A stretch of DNA of 64,000 nucleotides from the NCBI GenBank assembly GCA_964469215.1, contig CAYXYB010000002.1, positions 124,001 to 188,000 on the forward strand, written 5' to 3'. The notes below the pieces were generated by a model that saw nothing but the letters and a program-made list of their open reading frames with translations, did not search any database and was not told the origin of the DNA. The stretch is from SKPS01 sp964469215 (GTDB lineage Bacteria; Bacteroidota; Bacteroidia; Bacteroidales; SKPS01). This document shows positions 55,499 to 64,000 of this stretch, piece after piece. Every line of letters starts with the position of its first letter. Position 1 is the first letter of the stretch. Made by a program: the position numbers and the translations under genes.

Positions 55499-56848
55499 TC
55501 AGAACAAATAAGAAACTGAAAGAATTAATTTTTGATATGTCGTTGTATATTTACCAAAATTTTGCGTGTTTCTTAAATTGCCAAAGCACAAACTTTTTCC
55601 AACATTAAACTGAACATGGCTGATACGAAAGCCACCACCATACTCAAAAGTTGCTGGCAGCGAATAATTGTCAAATTTTGAGTTGGTTATAGCATTGAAG
55701 CCAACTCCCCCGTAAGCGAAGATATTAAACCATTTTGAAAAATTCAGTCGGTATTCCAAATGAAAAGGGATATTGACTGCATAAGCATCAAAACCATATT
55801 GAAATAATTGAGAATTAAATAAATTTTCCGAATATCTAAGCATATTAATTCCGGTATTCAACCCAAAACCATACCTAAATAATGGCTCAGCTTTCAAACC
55901 AAACTGAATGACATCCATAGAATAATAATCTATTGTTTGTTGTGTATATCCCAAAGTCAACCCCCAGATATTATCGTTGGTTTTTGGGCAGTTAAAACAC
56001 TTTTGCACATTACTTTGAGTTGTTTGTTTTTTAGGACTGCTTGTTTGTTGAGAGTTATGACCTGTTCTAGAAGATTGTTCAATACTTATTCTCACTTCTT
56101 TGCCACCCGCTGTAACCTTAAACCAACCTTGACGGCTTGTGTAATTTGGATTCGTACTTGTTGTTACTGTAAAATAGCCACTGTATATTTTAACTGCACA
56201 CCACGAAGGAACAAAGCCCGACGGAACAGAATATGTGCTTGCGTCCGAATACACTTTTATTTGTTCGCTGGTTCCGCCGTTAGAAGTAAAATATAAAGTG
56301 GCTTTTGATAAACTTAAATATGTTGCCTGTTTTTCTTTTTCTTCTACTTGCGGTTTGCCTTCGCCAGCATTTATGCGTTTTTGTGCATCATCTGGGTCAA
56401 TGCCAGCCTTGATAAGGTTTTGGCGGCGTTGTGGGCCAACCCCATACTTATTATTCCAGATATCTGTAAGTTCTGCCGTTGTAGCTTTGCGCAATTTTGG
56501 TGGATTTAGCGCATTAATGCACTTCACAATTTGCGATTGTGCGTAACTGTCTTTCGGATTGGTGTCCAAAACCTTTTGATATTCGTTCTTGGCGGTTGAG
56601 AAGCTCTTGGTAGCAAAGGCTTGATTAGCAGTATTAATATGCTCGGCGCACCACTTTGCCCGCGTGAGTTTAATTTCTGCAAGTTGTTTATCTTTACCGG
56701 TTGAATTTTTAAAAGCATTATCGTAATTGGTTACAGCACAAGCGTAATCAGCACTGTTGAAACAGCGATCGCCGTCCTGAATGTAGGATTGGCCATATCC
56801 GGAAAATGCAGAAATTAAAACAAAATAGATTGCTAATATTCGGCTCAT
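55499..56848 (-). CDS. Outer-membrane protein: TPR, Cpl-7-like motif, BACON domain and beta-barrel
   Basis: 449 residues. A signal peptide (LISAFSGYGQ) leads into TPR-like helices (residues about 22-115). A segment follows that matches the Cpl-7 (CW_7) cell-wall-binding motif (LTDIWNNKYGVGPQRRQNLI, then KAGIDPDDAQKRIN). Next is a BACON beta-sandwich (LYFTSNGGTSEQIKVYS ... ISIEQSS, about 180-260). After a Ser/Thr/Gln linker, residues about 290-449 form barrel strands ending KLILSVSYLF. It could link outer membrane and peptidoglycan. It is ten bases from the next upstream gene in the operon. Confidence 0.75.
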   Translation of the reverse strand: MSRILAIYFVLISAFSGYGQSYIQDGDRCFNSADYACAVTNYDNAFKNSTGKDKQLAEIKLTRAKWCAEHINTANQAFATKSFSTAKNEYQKVLDTNPKDSYAQSQIVKCINALNPPKLRKATTAELTDIWNNKYGVGPQRRQNLIKAGIDPDDAQKRINAGEGKPQVEEKEKQATYLSLSKATLYFTSNGGTSEQIKVYSDASTYSVPSGFVPSWCAVKIYSGYFTVTTSTNPNYTSRQGWFKVTAGGKEVRISIEQSSRTGHNSQQTSSPKKQTTQSNVQKCFNCPKTNDNIWGLTLGYTQQTIDYYSMDVIQFGLKAEPLFRYGFGLNTGINMLRYSENLFNSQLFQYGFDAYAVNIPFHLEYRLNFSKWFNIFAYGGVGFNAITNSKFDNYSLPATFEYGGGFRISHVQFNVGKSLCFGNLRNTQNFGKYTTTYQKLILSVSYLF

Positions 56849-56857
56849 ATTTTTTGC

Positions 56858-57814
56858 TTATAATTTCAAAAATAAATCGGTAATATCCTGATCAGCATTA
56901 GGTTTTTTACGTTTGATAATTTCAAGCACTATATCAGATAAATAAGTATATTTACCGTAATCGTAATAGTTGTAAATATAATCAGCCAGTATGGTGACGA
57001 TATCATTGAATTTTAGTTTTTGGATTTCAGAATCACGATCTGCCAATTTGCGTTCATCTAAAATTATAAGTTTGCTGATAGTCTCTTTAAGGGCAAAATT
57101 GAAATCTTGGTAATCTTCAATATCTTCTTTGAGTGCATCAAGCAATTTTGACTGGCGTTTTATTTGGCTTAATTGAGTTTGAGCCTTTTTGATTTGGCCG
57201 GCATCAAATTTTTGAGAGAGTAATTCCTGTACAATGAAATAAGTCTGCAAATCTTTTAAAACTAACAATACTTCATGTTTGTTACTAACAAGTGACAAAT
57301 CGCGTGATATTGAATGTTTGGTAGAAGATAAGATTAAGCTATCGAAAGGCAGACTTTTATAGAAAACTACAACACTTTCAGTAGCTTCTGCTTTGCCCTC
57401 AATTCTCGAATTATCGGCGTTTGTTTTTGCAATGGCCTTTTCGTTTGCAATTTGCTTGTCTTTTTCGGCTATAGTTTTATTAAGCTGTAAAACTACAATA
57501 GTCAAACTATCAACTTTCATGTACAAATTATCTCTCTCTTCTTTGATTTTGTTTTTGTTTAAATCTAAAACCTTTTGCTTTTCAGAAGATACTTCCTTGC
57601 GTAAATCTTTTATTTGGCTATGCAAAGCGAGCGTGTCGTTTTTGTAGGCAACGCTCAAATTGATAAAATTCTGTTTCTCGTTTTGCAATTCAATGTTTAA
57701 TTTGCTGTTTTCGAGAATTTTTTGTTCATAAAATTTTAACAATAAAGAATCTGTTTGTGAATATGTCTGGATAACCCCGAAAAACAGTATTGTTATAGCT
57801 ATTATTTTTTTCAT
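56858..57814 (-). CDS. Exported long coiled-coil protein
   Basis: 318 residues with a signal peptide (ITILFFGVIQTYSQ), then mostly coiled coil (residues about 22-135, e.g. LQNEKQNFINLSVAYKN, IAEKDKQIANEKAI). A helical C-terminal domain ends HFIQEL-like (ADQDITDLFLKL). No catalytic motif is seen. In the periplasm it could form a spacer or filament that connects the membrane-anchored partners. Spacing to both neighbours is under ten bases. Confidence 0.7.
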   Translation of the reverse strand: MKKIIAITILFFGVIQTYSQTDSLLLKFYEQKILENSKLNIELQNEKQNFINLSVAYKNDTLALHSQIKDLRKEVSSEKQKVLDLNKNKIKEERDNLYMKVDSLTIVVLQLNKTIAEKDKQIANEKAIAKTNADNSRIEGKAEATESVVVFYKSLPFDSLILSSTKHSISRDLSLVSNKHEVLLVLKDLQTYFIVQELLSQKFDAGQIKKAQTQLSQIKRQSKLLDALKEDIEDYQDFNFALKETISKLIILDERKLADRDSEIQKLKFNDIVTILADYIYNYYDYGKYTYLSDIVLEIIKRKKPNADQDITDLFLKL

Positions 57815-57822
57815 ATGTGTTA

Positions 57823-58755
57823 TTACTTATATTTATGATTATAAGCTTTAGTATTGTCTTCACTCCATTTTTGCAACAATCTGTTGTATTCACTATCTAA
57901 AATGGATATATTGTAAATGTCGTTGTCCAAGGCATCAATTTCGCTTTTAAGCGGTTTATAAAGATTGTAGGAATAATCGCTTTGCGAATTGTAGTTGGAA
58001 TAGAACCCAGACCAAATATTGATCTTATTGTCCAAATACCTTATATGCGCTCTAAACAACGATTGTGGGACTTCTTTTAATCCTTGGTGCAGACGCAAGC
58101 AATTATTGACAAACACATTTTCCAAACGGTTTTGTCGCAAACTTGCGGCACGCGAAATTCTACTTTGCACATCTGCAATTGGGTAACGAGCAGACAAATC
58201 TGTTTTTGAATAGCCGTACCCTTTACAAGTCGATATAAAGGATACAATTTCATAGTATTTGTTTAAAGCCGTTTGAATGGACGTAAATTCTTTATCCACA
58301 GGGCTTCCTGCAACAAGCAATTTCGACTTTTTCAATTCATTCTTTTCTGCCTGAATGAATTTCAAGTCTTCGGGGTTCCATATTGAGCCGCGAAATACAG
58401 TTTTTGCCTGCTTGATAAACTTTGCGGCATAAGCGGAATAGAGATTGCTTTCAAGATTCTCTTTCCACTGGTCGTTTTCCGACTGAGTTTTTCCAAACCG
58501 GCCATAAGGATATGTTGGTGGTACGGGTTTGTAGAACTCATTGATGTGGTGTGAAATTTCATCGTAGAAATCCCCACAGAACTTACTGTCCGGCTTTGCT
58601 TTGAGTTGGTCGATTTCCATCTCAATTTTGTCAGTAAATTGATTTTTGGCAGGTGGTGGTGGTGGTGGTGGTGTGATTCTTTGTATCCCCAGGATAATTC
58701 CTGCACCGATTGCTGCTACTACGATAACTACTAATGTGATTTTTAATGCTTTCAT
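57823..58755 (-). CDS. Membrane-anchored protein with polyproline linker
   Basis: 310 residues. One N-terminal TM helix (LKITLVVIVVAAIGAGIILGI, residues 4-24) is followed by a run of seven prolines coded by CCA repeats, then a helical domain of about 260 residues with no family I recognise. The single anchor and no cleavage site suggest that the domain faces the periplasm. Its ATG overlaps the stop of the upstream 858-residue protein gene (ATGA, 58752-58755). Confidence 0.7.
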   Translation of the reverse strand: MKALKITLVVIVVAAIGAGIILGIQRITPPPPPPPAKNQFTDKIEMEIDQLKAKPDSKFCGDFYDEISHHINEFYKPVPPTYPYGRFGKTQSENDQWKENLESNLYSAYAAKFIKQAKTVFRGSIWNPEDLKFIQAEKNELKKSKLLVAGSPVDKEFTSIQTALNKYYEIVSFISTCKGYGYSKTDLSARYPIADVQSRISRAASLRQNRLENVFVNNCLRLHQGLKEVPQSLFRAHIRYLDNKINIWSGFYSNYNSQSDYSYNLYKPLKSEIDALDNDIYNISILDSEYNRLLQKWSEDNTKAYNHKYK

Positions 58756-61328
58756 GATTCTTTTAACCCTCTTTTTTTATCTCGTTTACTATATGATGGG
58801 CTTTCTTCTTGGCACATCTTTTCTATAAATGCTTTTAATCTGCTATTATTGAAATTTTTATCTGCATTTAGTTTTTTTTGGAAAGACCAATATGTTTTTG
58901 ACTTTTTACCACTGCCCGATCCATCCAGCTCCCAAAAATCCAAACATAACTGAATACTGTTTTTGAGGTTTTGATTTATACCTCTTTCGTTTTTGTATTC
59001 TATTAGTTTTGCCTCGTCCAATTCGCTACCTATTATGTATTGGATAATTTTGGAAGTGTTATCGGTTGTAGCAGGTATTTGTTGAGTAGGTCTAGTGGCA
59101 GGATTTTGTTCCTGCTGTTTTGGCTGTTCTTTCGGATGTTCGAGTCTTGTATGTTGCTGATTTTCTTTATTCGGTTCTTGCGGTTGTTCCTGCTTTTCCT
59201 GCTCTTTTGACGTAAGAATAGCATTTATAGAATCTGCAATTTGAGTTAAGGTAAGCGTAGAAACATCACCAAGATTATTTTGTAATTCTGAGTATTTGGT
59301 GCTGTCAATTTTTCCTATGGCAGCTTTGAATATTTGTTGAACTGTGGAATAACGTAGACTTTTTAATTCCGCAAAATTTTTATTATTAGTTAAATTTCTT
59401 TTCGTTACTGCTCGTTCAATGTTATCAAAGGCTGGTTTCCAGTCGTTTTTCCAATTTGAAGAATCTACACTTACAGCTCCACCAAATATTCCGCCACCTG
59501 ATTTTATAATAAAATTCTGTTCTTGCAGTTTCCAATTTTGTTTGTATTCAATCAAAGTTTCAATAAACAGAGAATCGCCTTCAACATAAGCAGTAATTTG
59601 TTGTGCGGTAAGTAGGGTTTCTTCTTGCTGAATATCTTTGGTCAAGTAATAATGCAAAGCCAAAATACCAATGCCTATAACAAATACACCAACTATTATT
59701 CCAATAATAAATTTAGGATTTTGATAAAAATATGGTCTCTTGATATATTGGGCAACGAGAGTGTTATTATTAAATCCCCAACCTGTAAAAACATAACCTT
59801 TGTTCGCAATGATACAATTTTTGGCTAAATCATTTCCAGTCCTGCTGGTTGAGTAATGCGGACAAAAATTTGTTGTTTTGCCGTGTTCACCAGCATCAAT
59901 TTTGTATTCTATAGACACTTCCATGTTTTTCTTGCATGGTATCTTTAAAGGGTTTTCACCAGTTGCTGGAGAATAATCTTTGAACTTTCCAGAATAAGTA
60001 TCTCGACCATCTTTTTTTGAAACCTTAATATCCCACTGTGTATTGATTTCATCATTTACAAAAATTATCTTCGTAACATTTTCGCGGTATATCTTACCGC
60101 CATCACACTCTACGTTAAAACTTGATATTTTGTTGTTATTTGCTTCATCAAAGGCAAAGATTTCTATTGTTTTTTGTTTTCTTAAAGTCAATATAACTGG
60201 GCGATTCTGATTATCTGGCGTTACCGGAATTTGATCTGAATATAAGTTTTCACTTTCTTTTTTTGCAGAAATTTGCCACTGTCTGATAATTTCTTCGCCT
60301 TGAAAATTAATTGTTGTAGCAGATTCATTTACTTTCACCCAAGGTCTAGTGTCGATTTGTATTTCCGCTTCTTCTATAGATTTTCCGTTTTGGTTTTTAA
60401 TTTCAAAATAAACCTGTTTAATTATGGGTATGGGATTATTAAAGGCATCGTATTTAATAATAATTTGATTTCCTTTGATATCCAGATATTTATGAATATC
60501 TGAAGATAATTCAGATATTGTTCCGGATGCATTTATCGGCTCATAACATCTGTCGTCTTTTGAGTATTCGATTTCTACTTTCCACTTTGCACGTATTTGG
60601 TTGTTGCCTCTTCCATCGGAACGCGGTTTATAGTTGGCTGTAATTTTTACACCTCTTGTGCTATTGTAATTGTTCAGATAAAAGGGTTCGTCTTTCAAAT
60701 CAGGATTCACTTCAATGCCTGAATTTTTTATTACATTGATAGGATTGGCAGCACCTTGCAAATTGCTGTCGATAAACAAAATTTGCCTGAAATCATTGTA
60801 TTCTTCCTGAAATGGCTTATCTAAATGTTCTATCAGTTCGGAGTCGGACTTGTAGTAATGAAAGGCTGGGTCTTGCGTGCCAGTTGTAACATTATCATTA
60901 TTTGTAGAACGTGGTTGTAATTTCGCATCATAACTATCTGAAAACGATGAAAATTCAGGCCAATTAAAACCATTTTTCGGCTCATCTATCTTATTGTTAG
61001 AGATATATTTTCTGATATAAATGTCAATAAGTTTATCTAACAGTGTTTTAACATCTGCACCCGATAATTTCTGGGTGTTTGGAATAAAAACAGAAATACC
61101 GATCTCGCCTAGTTGACCCCGTTCAACATCCTCTCCTATTACATATTCTGTAAATACACAACCACCGTCTACAAAAACAAGTGTATAAAAACATTTACCA
61201 TAATATACATCATAATTATTAGCGCTTATTGATTGTATATCGCTTGCAAATGAATAGAACTCTATAGGAGTTGGTTTAGGGTATAAAACAGTATAGCCAT
61301 TTTTTCTTCCATGAATTAATATCTTCAT
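58752..61328 (-). CDS. Large single-pass membrane protein, candidate partner of the GTPase
   Basis: 858 residues. Residues 1-120 form an alpha/beta domain (MKILIHGRKNGYTVLYPKPT; VERGQLGEIGISVFIPNTQK) that resembles N-terminal domains of proteins tied to bacterial GTPases, a tentative call. Several beta-sandwich domains follow (about 225-470). A region like the InlB B-repeat (FTGWGFNNNTLVAQY) and one TM helix (540-562) come next. The C-terminal 300 residues seem to hold two related helical domains (LIEYKQNWKLQEQN and LIEYKNERGINQNL) joined by a Gln/Pro-rich linker. No signal peptide precedes residue 1, so the N-terminus is probably cytosolic and the C-terminus periplasmic. The GTPase gene lies six bases upstream. 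Confidence 0.7.
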   Translation of the reverse strand: MKILIHGRKNGYTVLYPKPTPIEFYSFASDIQSISANNYDVYYGKCFYTLVFVDGGCVFTEYVIGEDVERGQLGEIGISVFIPNTQKLSGADVKTLLDKLIDIYIRKYISNNKIDEPKNGFNWPEFSSFSDSYDAKLQPRSTNNDNVTTGTQDPAFHYYKSDSELIEHLDKPFQEEYNDFRQILFIDSNLQGAANPINVIKNSGIEVNPDLKDEPFYLNNYNSTRGVKITANYKPRSDGRGNNQIRAKWKVEIEYSKDDRCYEPINASGTISELSSDIHKYLDIKGNQIIIKYDAFNNPIPIIKQVYFEIKNQNGKSIEEAEIQIDTRPWVKVNESATTINFQGEEIIRQWQISAKKESENLYSDQIPVTPDNQNRPVILTLRKQKTIEIFAFDEANNNKISSFNVECDGGKIYRENVTKIIFVNDEINTQWDIKVSKKDGRDTYSGKFKDYSPATGENPLKIPCKKNMEVSIEYKIDAGEHGKTTNFCPHYSTSRTGNDLAKNCIIANKGYVFTGWGFNNNTLVAQYIKRPYFYQNPKFIIGIIVGVFVIGIGILALHYYLTKDIQQEETLLTAQQITAYVEGDSLFIETLIEYKQNWKLQEQNFIIKSGGGIFGGAVSVDSSNWKNDWKPAFDNIERAVTKRNLTNNKNFAELKSLRYSTVQQIFKAAIGKIDSTKYSELQNNLGDVSTLTLTQIADSINAILTSKEQEKQEQPQEPNKENQQHTRLEHPKEQPKQQEQNPATRPTQQIPATTDNTSKIIQYIIGSELDEAKLIEYKNERGINQNLKNSIQLCLDFWELDGSGSGKKSKTYWSFQKKLNADKNFNNSRLKAFIEKMCQEESPSYSKRDKKRGLKES

Positions 61329-61334
61329 TTTAAT

Positions 61335-62765
61335 TTATTTATTTAATAACACACCTAAAATACTGTTTTTTGTGGACGGAATACGTTCCATTAATATTTT
61401 TACTATTTCGGCAGCATAAGAACCTTCAAAATCACAAATATCCCTAAAATAGACTTTTCCCAATGAAAAAGGTTCAATAGTTAATCTCCTGCCATTGATA
61501 TTAAACTTTTTGCAATTTGCATGAAGTGTATTGATAAACGCCGAATAATTATGCCCCCTTAAATGATTTTTCGCATATTCAACACATTTATCTTTAGGGA
61601 TAGGATTTCCGTTGTCATCAAGCATCAAATCGCTTTTTGTGAGAACTACATAAATAGCATCGGTTGTTTTATCAAAAATAGCGTTATTTTTGAAGTAGAC
61701 ATTAGCTGCAGCTAAATAGTCGCTTTGTTTTAGTTTATTATCGTCTGGTTTGTTTTCTCGATCATAGTCAATAAAAAAGAAATGCACCTTACGGTTATTG
61801 CTTTTCAAAAACTTATTCAACAAATTAAAAGTATTTTCGTGTGATAGTGAAGGAAATGGTTTGCCTGCAATTTGATAAGCAAAGCATAGGAATACTTCTC
61901 CACTTAATTCTATCAATGATATTGATCGGCTTTTTCTTTCATTTGGATATTTTAAGGTAAAGGGCAAATATTGTGTGGTTTCAACCGGACTTGGGGCGGG
62001 TAGAAAGTCATTTGCAATGCCATCTTCAGAGAAAATATTTTTTAATTGAGTTGCATACCAATTACCGGGTCCCTCAGCAATTTCCAAATAACCTTTTTTT
62101 TCTGCTATATTTAATATCGCGCCTAACGCACATGTTTTGCCTGAACCTTTGTATCCCCAAAAATACACTTCGGTATAGCCAGAGGGAATAGAATCCGGAG
62201 TAGTGCCAAGAATTAAATCAGGTGCTTTTATATTACCTAAATTATCAATAGCACTCTGTGGAACATTACAATAATCGCGAAGCTCTTGCTCTAAAATATA
62301 TCCATTATTAATAAATTCTAAGATTTCTTTTGCTGTATATTTGTTGGGATTACAACGAATGCCATTTAAAATAGCTTGCTTTTGATTCTTTATTTTTTCT
62401 CTTTCCACCTGTAAATACTTAACTCGATCTTTTGCTTCCTGAAGGTGCTTATTGTTCGTATTACTGTTAATCCAATCAATGAGAGTAATTTCATTGCCAT
62501 AGCAAACTGTTTCCCACGCATCGTCATCGGCTTTGTCGCGTTCTGCTTTCGCTCTTTGTCGTTCCAACTCGTCGGCCTTTAGCAGTATTGATATACTGTC
62601 AGCCATTGTTTTGTCTAAACACTCTGTCTTTTTGAGTTCAAGAAGAGTAACAATGCCATTCTTTATAAAATCGGCATGTTGTTCGGCCGTAAAATCTTCG
62701 ACCCTTTCTAAAATGTATTGTTTGTCCATATTGTATTTAAATTCTTGATTATTAATATTTACCAT
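61335..62765 (-). CDS. GTPase of a membrane-linked multi-gene system
   Basis: 476 residues. N-terminal helices and coiled coil (residues about 20-180) hold two copies of a short motif: FTAEQHADFIKNGIVTLLEL (25-44) and YTAKEILEFINNGYILEQEL (143-162). The P-loop domain follows: GYKGSGKT (204-211), ISLIELSGE (282-290), with Glu where the usual Asp of G3 stands, and TKSD (376-379), the G4 motif for guanine. So GTP is the likely nucleotide. There is no second GTPase domain. The start overlaps the end of the four-TM gene by seven bases. Such GTPases in conserved clusters are predicted parts of conflict or stress systems; the exact role here is unknown. Confidence 0.78.
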   Translation of the reverse strand: MVNINNQEFKYNMDKQYILERVEDFTAEQHADFIKNGIVTLLELKKTECLDKTMADSISILLKADELERQRAKAERDKADDDAWETVCYGNEITLIDWINSNTNNKHLQEAKDRVKYLQVEREKIKNQKQAILNGIRCNPNKYTAKEILEFINNGYILEQELRDYCNVPQSAIDNLGNIKAPDLILGTTPDSIPSGYTEVYFWGYKGSGKTCALGAILNIAEKKGYLEIAEGPGNWYATQLKNIFSEDGIANDFLPAPSPVETTQYLPFTLKYPNERKSRSISLIELSGEVFLCFAYQIAGKPFPSLSHENTFNLLNKFLKSNNRKVHFFFIDYDRENKPDDNKLKQSDYLAAANVYFKNNAIFDKTTDAIYVVLTKSDLMLDDNGNPIPKDKCVEYAKNHLRGHNYSAFINTLHANCKKFNINGRRLTIEPFSLGKVYFRDICDFEGSYAAEIVKILMERIPSTKNSILGVLLNK

Positions 62766-63736
62766 TCATTATCCCTTGCTTTCCCCAAACCGAAAAGCAA
62801 CTTCAGGCCTGGCCAACGAGTATGTCTCGGTGTTACCATCCACGACAGCAACATCAGAACATATGCCAGTACTGCAAGTCCGACAGAAAGTAGTGTAGGG
62901 CTTTCTAGTTGAGTAAAATGTGTTTTTACATCGCCAAACGAAAGAGTGTAGGAATAATCTGTAGTTTGTTCGCCCAGTTGGCGAATTTGTGAGAGTGTAA
63001 CCAAAGTACTGAGCCACTTGTTTGATTTATTCTCAATATGATTCACAACGCTCACTATGCGAATGAATTTCCAACGGTTTATTGTTTTTTTGGCATCTTG
63101 CAACCATTTGGTAGCAATTTCTTTTATTCCGTTACCAGCGACTGGATCACTATAATTGGTTGGAAACAAATCGGCATGTACGGTCCACATTTTTGTTTGG
63201 ATCTGTTTATTGTCTGAAATACCATTATTGTGAAATCCAAAGGCTTTATATTCATCTGGGTTTATATCTTTTGCCGCTACCACTCTTATGAGTTTGTTTT
63301 TGTAAAGAGTTTTGCGGTTATCGGCATAAGATTCATATGCAGTAAAAATATTTTCTGCCTGCATAATGCTTGTTTGAAGTTTGCTGTTTATCACCATCTT
63401 CTTTGCCGTTACTGTGAAATAGTGCGGGAACGGTGAAGTTTTTGTTGCAAAGAATACAGCAAACAAGACAAACAAGGTGAGCAAAATCACCTCCAACACA
63501 AAGCAGGTTTTGAAATTTCGGCTTGTCCGTTTGAGGCGTTTTGCTCCAAAGGAAGTGGCAAATAATAAAATGGAACAAACCAATGCCATTACTAAGCAAC
63601 CGGTTGTATGTGGCATTTTCCACACAGTATCGTTACCGATATTCAGAAATTTTGCGCCCATAAAGCACACAAAGCCGAATGCCATGACTGCTATCACTAC
63701 AAGCACATCGGCTAAAGAAAATTTACTTTGTTTCAT
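62759..63736 (-). CDS. Four-TM membrane protein of the GTPase cluster
   Basis: 325 residues. Three TM helices near the N-terminus (VLVVIAVMAFGFVCFMGAKF, LVMALVCSILLFATSFGA, VLEVILLTLFVLFAVFFAT), then a domain of about 165 residues (105-275), and a fourth helix near residue 285 (VGLAVLAYVLMLLSWMV). The loop domain has no family I recognise. The stop overlaps the GTPase start, so equal production is likely. A membrane partner for the GTPase is inferred from position. Confidence 0.7.
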   Translation of the reverse strand: MKQSKFSLADVLVVIAVMAFGFVCFMGAKFLNIGNDTVWKMPHTTGCLVMALVCSILLFATSFGAKRLKRTSRNFKTCFVLEVILLTLFVLFAVFFATKTSPFPHYFTVTAKKMVINSKLQTSIMQAENIFTAYESYADNRKTLYKNKLIRVVAAKDINPDEYKAFGFHNNGISDNKQIQTKMWTVHADLFPTNYSDPVAGNGIKEIATKWLQDAKKTINRWKFIRIVSVVNHIENKSNKWLSTLVTLSQIRQLGEQTTDYSYTLSFGDVKTHFTQLESPTLLSVGLAVLAYVLMLLSWMVTPRHTRWPGLKLLFGLGKARDNEW

Positions 63737-63769
63737 TTAGTGTTATTTATTTTATTAATATTCAATTAT

Positions 63770-64000
63770 TTATCTGCTGTTTCCTATTCTTAATAACTCG
63801 TTATTCACTCTGTCTAACTCCCGCTGCAATCGGTCGCGTTCCTGCTCTAATTGTGTGCGGCGGTTGTCTGCAGGCAGTGTGTTTGGATTATTTGGATTTT
63901 TATTTGGCGGATTTTGAACGCTGCTTGCATTTCCCAAAGTGAAGGTGCAAATATGAATTGCTTCTTTTTCGTTAGTAATAGAACCCGTGTATTCATCCGT
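63770..64000 (-). CDS. Partial CDS of the same cluster (C-terminal end)
   Basis: Seventy-six residues are visible from the right edge to the TAA at 63770. The sequence is EYTGSITNEKEAIHICTFTL, an Asn/Pro-rich linker, and a strong terminal coiled coil (RRTQLEQERDRLQRELDRVN). It is in the same direction as the cluster, 33 bases upstream of the four-TM gene. The protein's N-terminal part is outside the window; family unknown. Confidence 0.7.
   Translation of the reverse strand, partial: TDEYTGSITNEKEAIHICTFTLGNASSVQNPPNKNPNNPNTLPADNRRTQLEQERDRLQRELDRVNNELLRIGNSR

Overview
The window comes from a Bacteroidota chromosome, most likely a Bacteroidales-type anaerobe. The evidence is a CarboxypepD_reg/TonB-dependent receptor, a secreted M4 protease with a type IX secretion sorting domain, many lipoproteins, several promoters of the Bacteroidota TAnnTTTG (-7) type, the trmD-rplS and dnaE-trxA neighbourhoods, and an almost complete lack of Shine-Dalgarno signals. 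No tRNA, rRNA or CRISPR array was seen.

Region 1 (1-37 kb) is ordinary core genome. It holds an envelope-polysaccharide sugar transferase (cut by the window edge), an oxidoreductase, pcm, a TonB receptor with its lipoprotein partner, miaA, a glycosyltransferase, the secreted M4 protease, an MscS channel, the bifunctional Nnr metabolite-repair enzyme, thioredoxins, a DnaJ membrane protein, trmD-rplS, a GAF/receiver/PEP-synthase-like protein, gdhA, an O-antigen-ligase-like protein, a serine hydrolase, a glycosyltransferase, dnaE, trxA and a DUF58 protein. A fused spermidine-synthase-like gene at 12.8-14.4 kb is broken by two apparent single-base deletions and one in-frame TGA.

Region 2 (37.3-46 kb) is a transition zone of rubrerythrin, a secreted nuclease, dinD, a DUF4143 ATPase and a ClpX-like unfoldase with a replaced N-terminus. 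Its intergenic gaps are packed with dispersed and tandem repeats: REP-like inverted repeats, 7-bp AATTTTC arrays, GGGGAATC arrays and 52-bp palindromic units.

Region 3 (47-53 kb) is an insertion hot spot. A complete IS3-family element and a complete IS66-family element (with a perfect 8-bp target duplication) lie in and beside one outer-membrane-protein gene. The missing C-terminus of that gene can be recovered on the far side of IS66.

Region 4 (53-64 kb, all minus strand, tightly packed, running off the right edge) is the candidate undescribed system. A coiled-coil fragment, a four-TM protein, a GTPase, a large membrane protein, a membrane-anchored polyproline protein, a periplasmic coiled-coil protein and an outer-membrane TPR/Cpl-7-like/BACON/beta-barrel protein are followed in the same direction by a Cas6b-like protein, a Csm3-like RAMP protein and a TPR lipoprotein. 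There is no Cas10, no other Cas gene and no CRISPR array in view. The RAMP protein appears to lack the Csm3 catalytic aspartate. The set looks like a GTPase-centred envelope system coupled to an RNA-binding RAMP/Cas6 pair; this functional link is inference.
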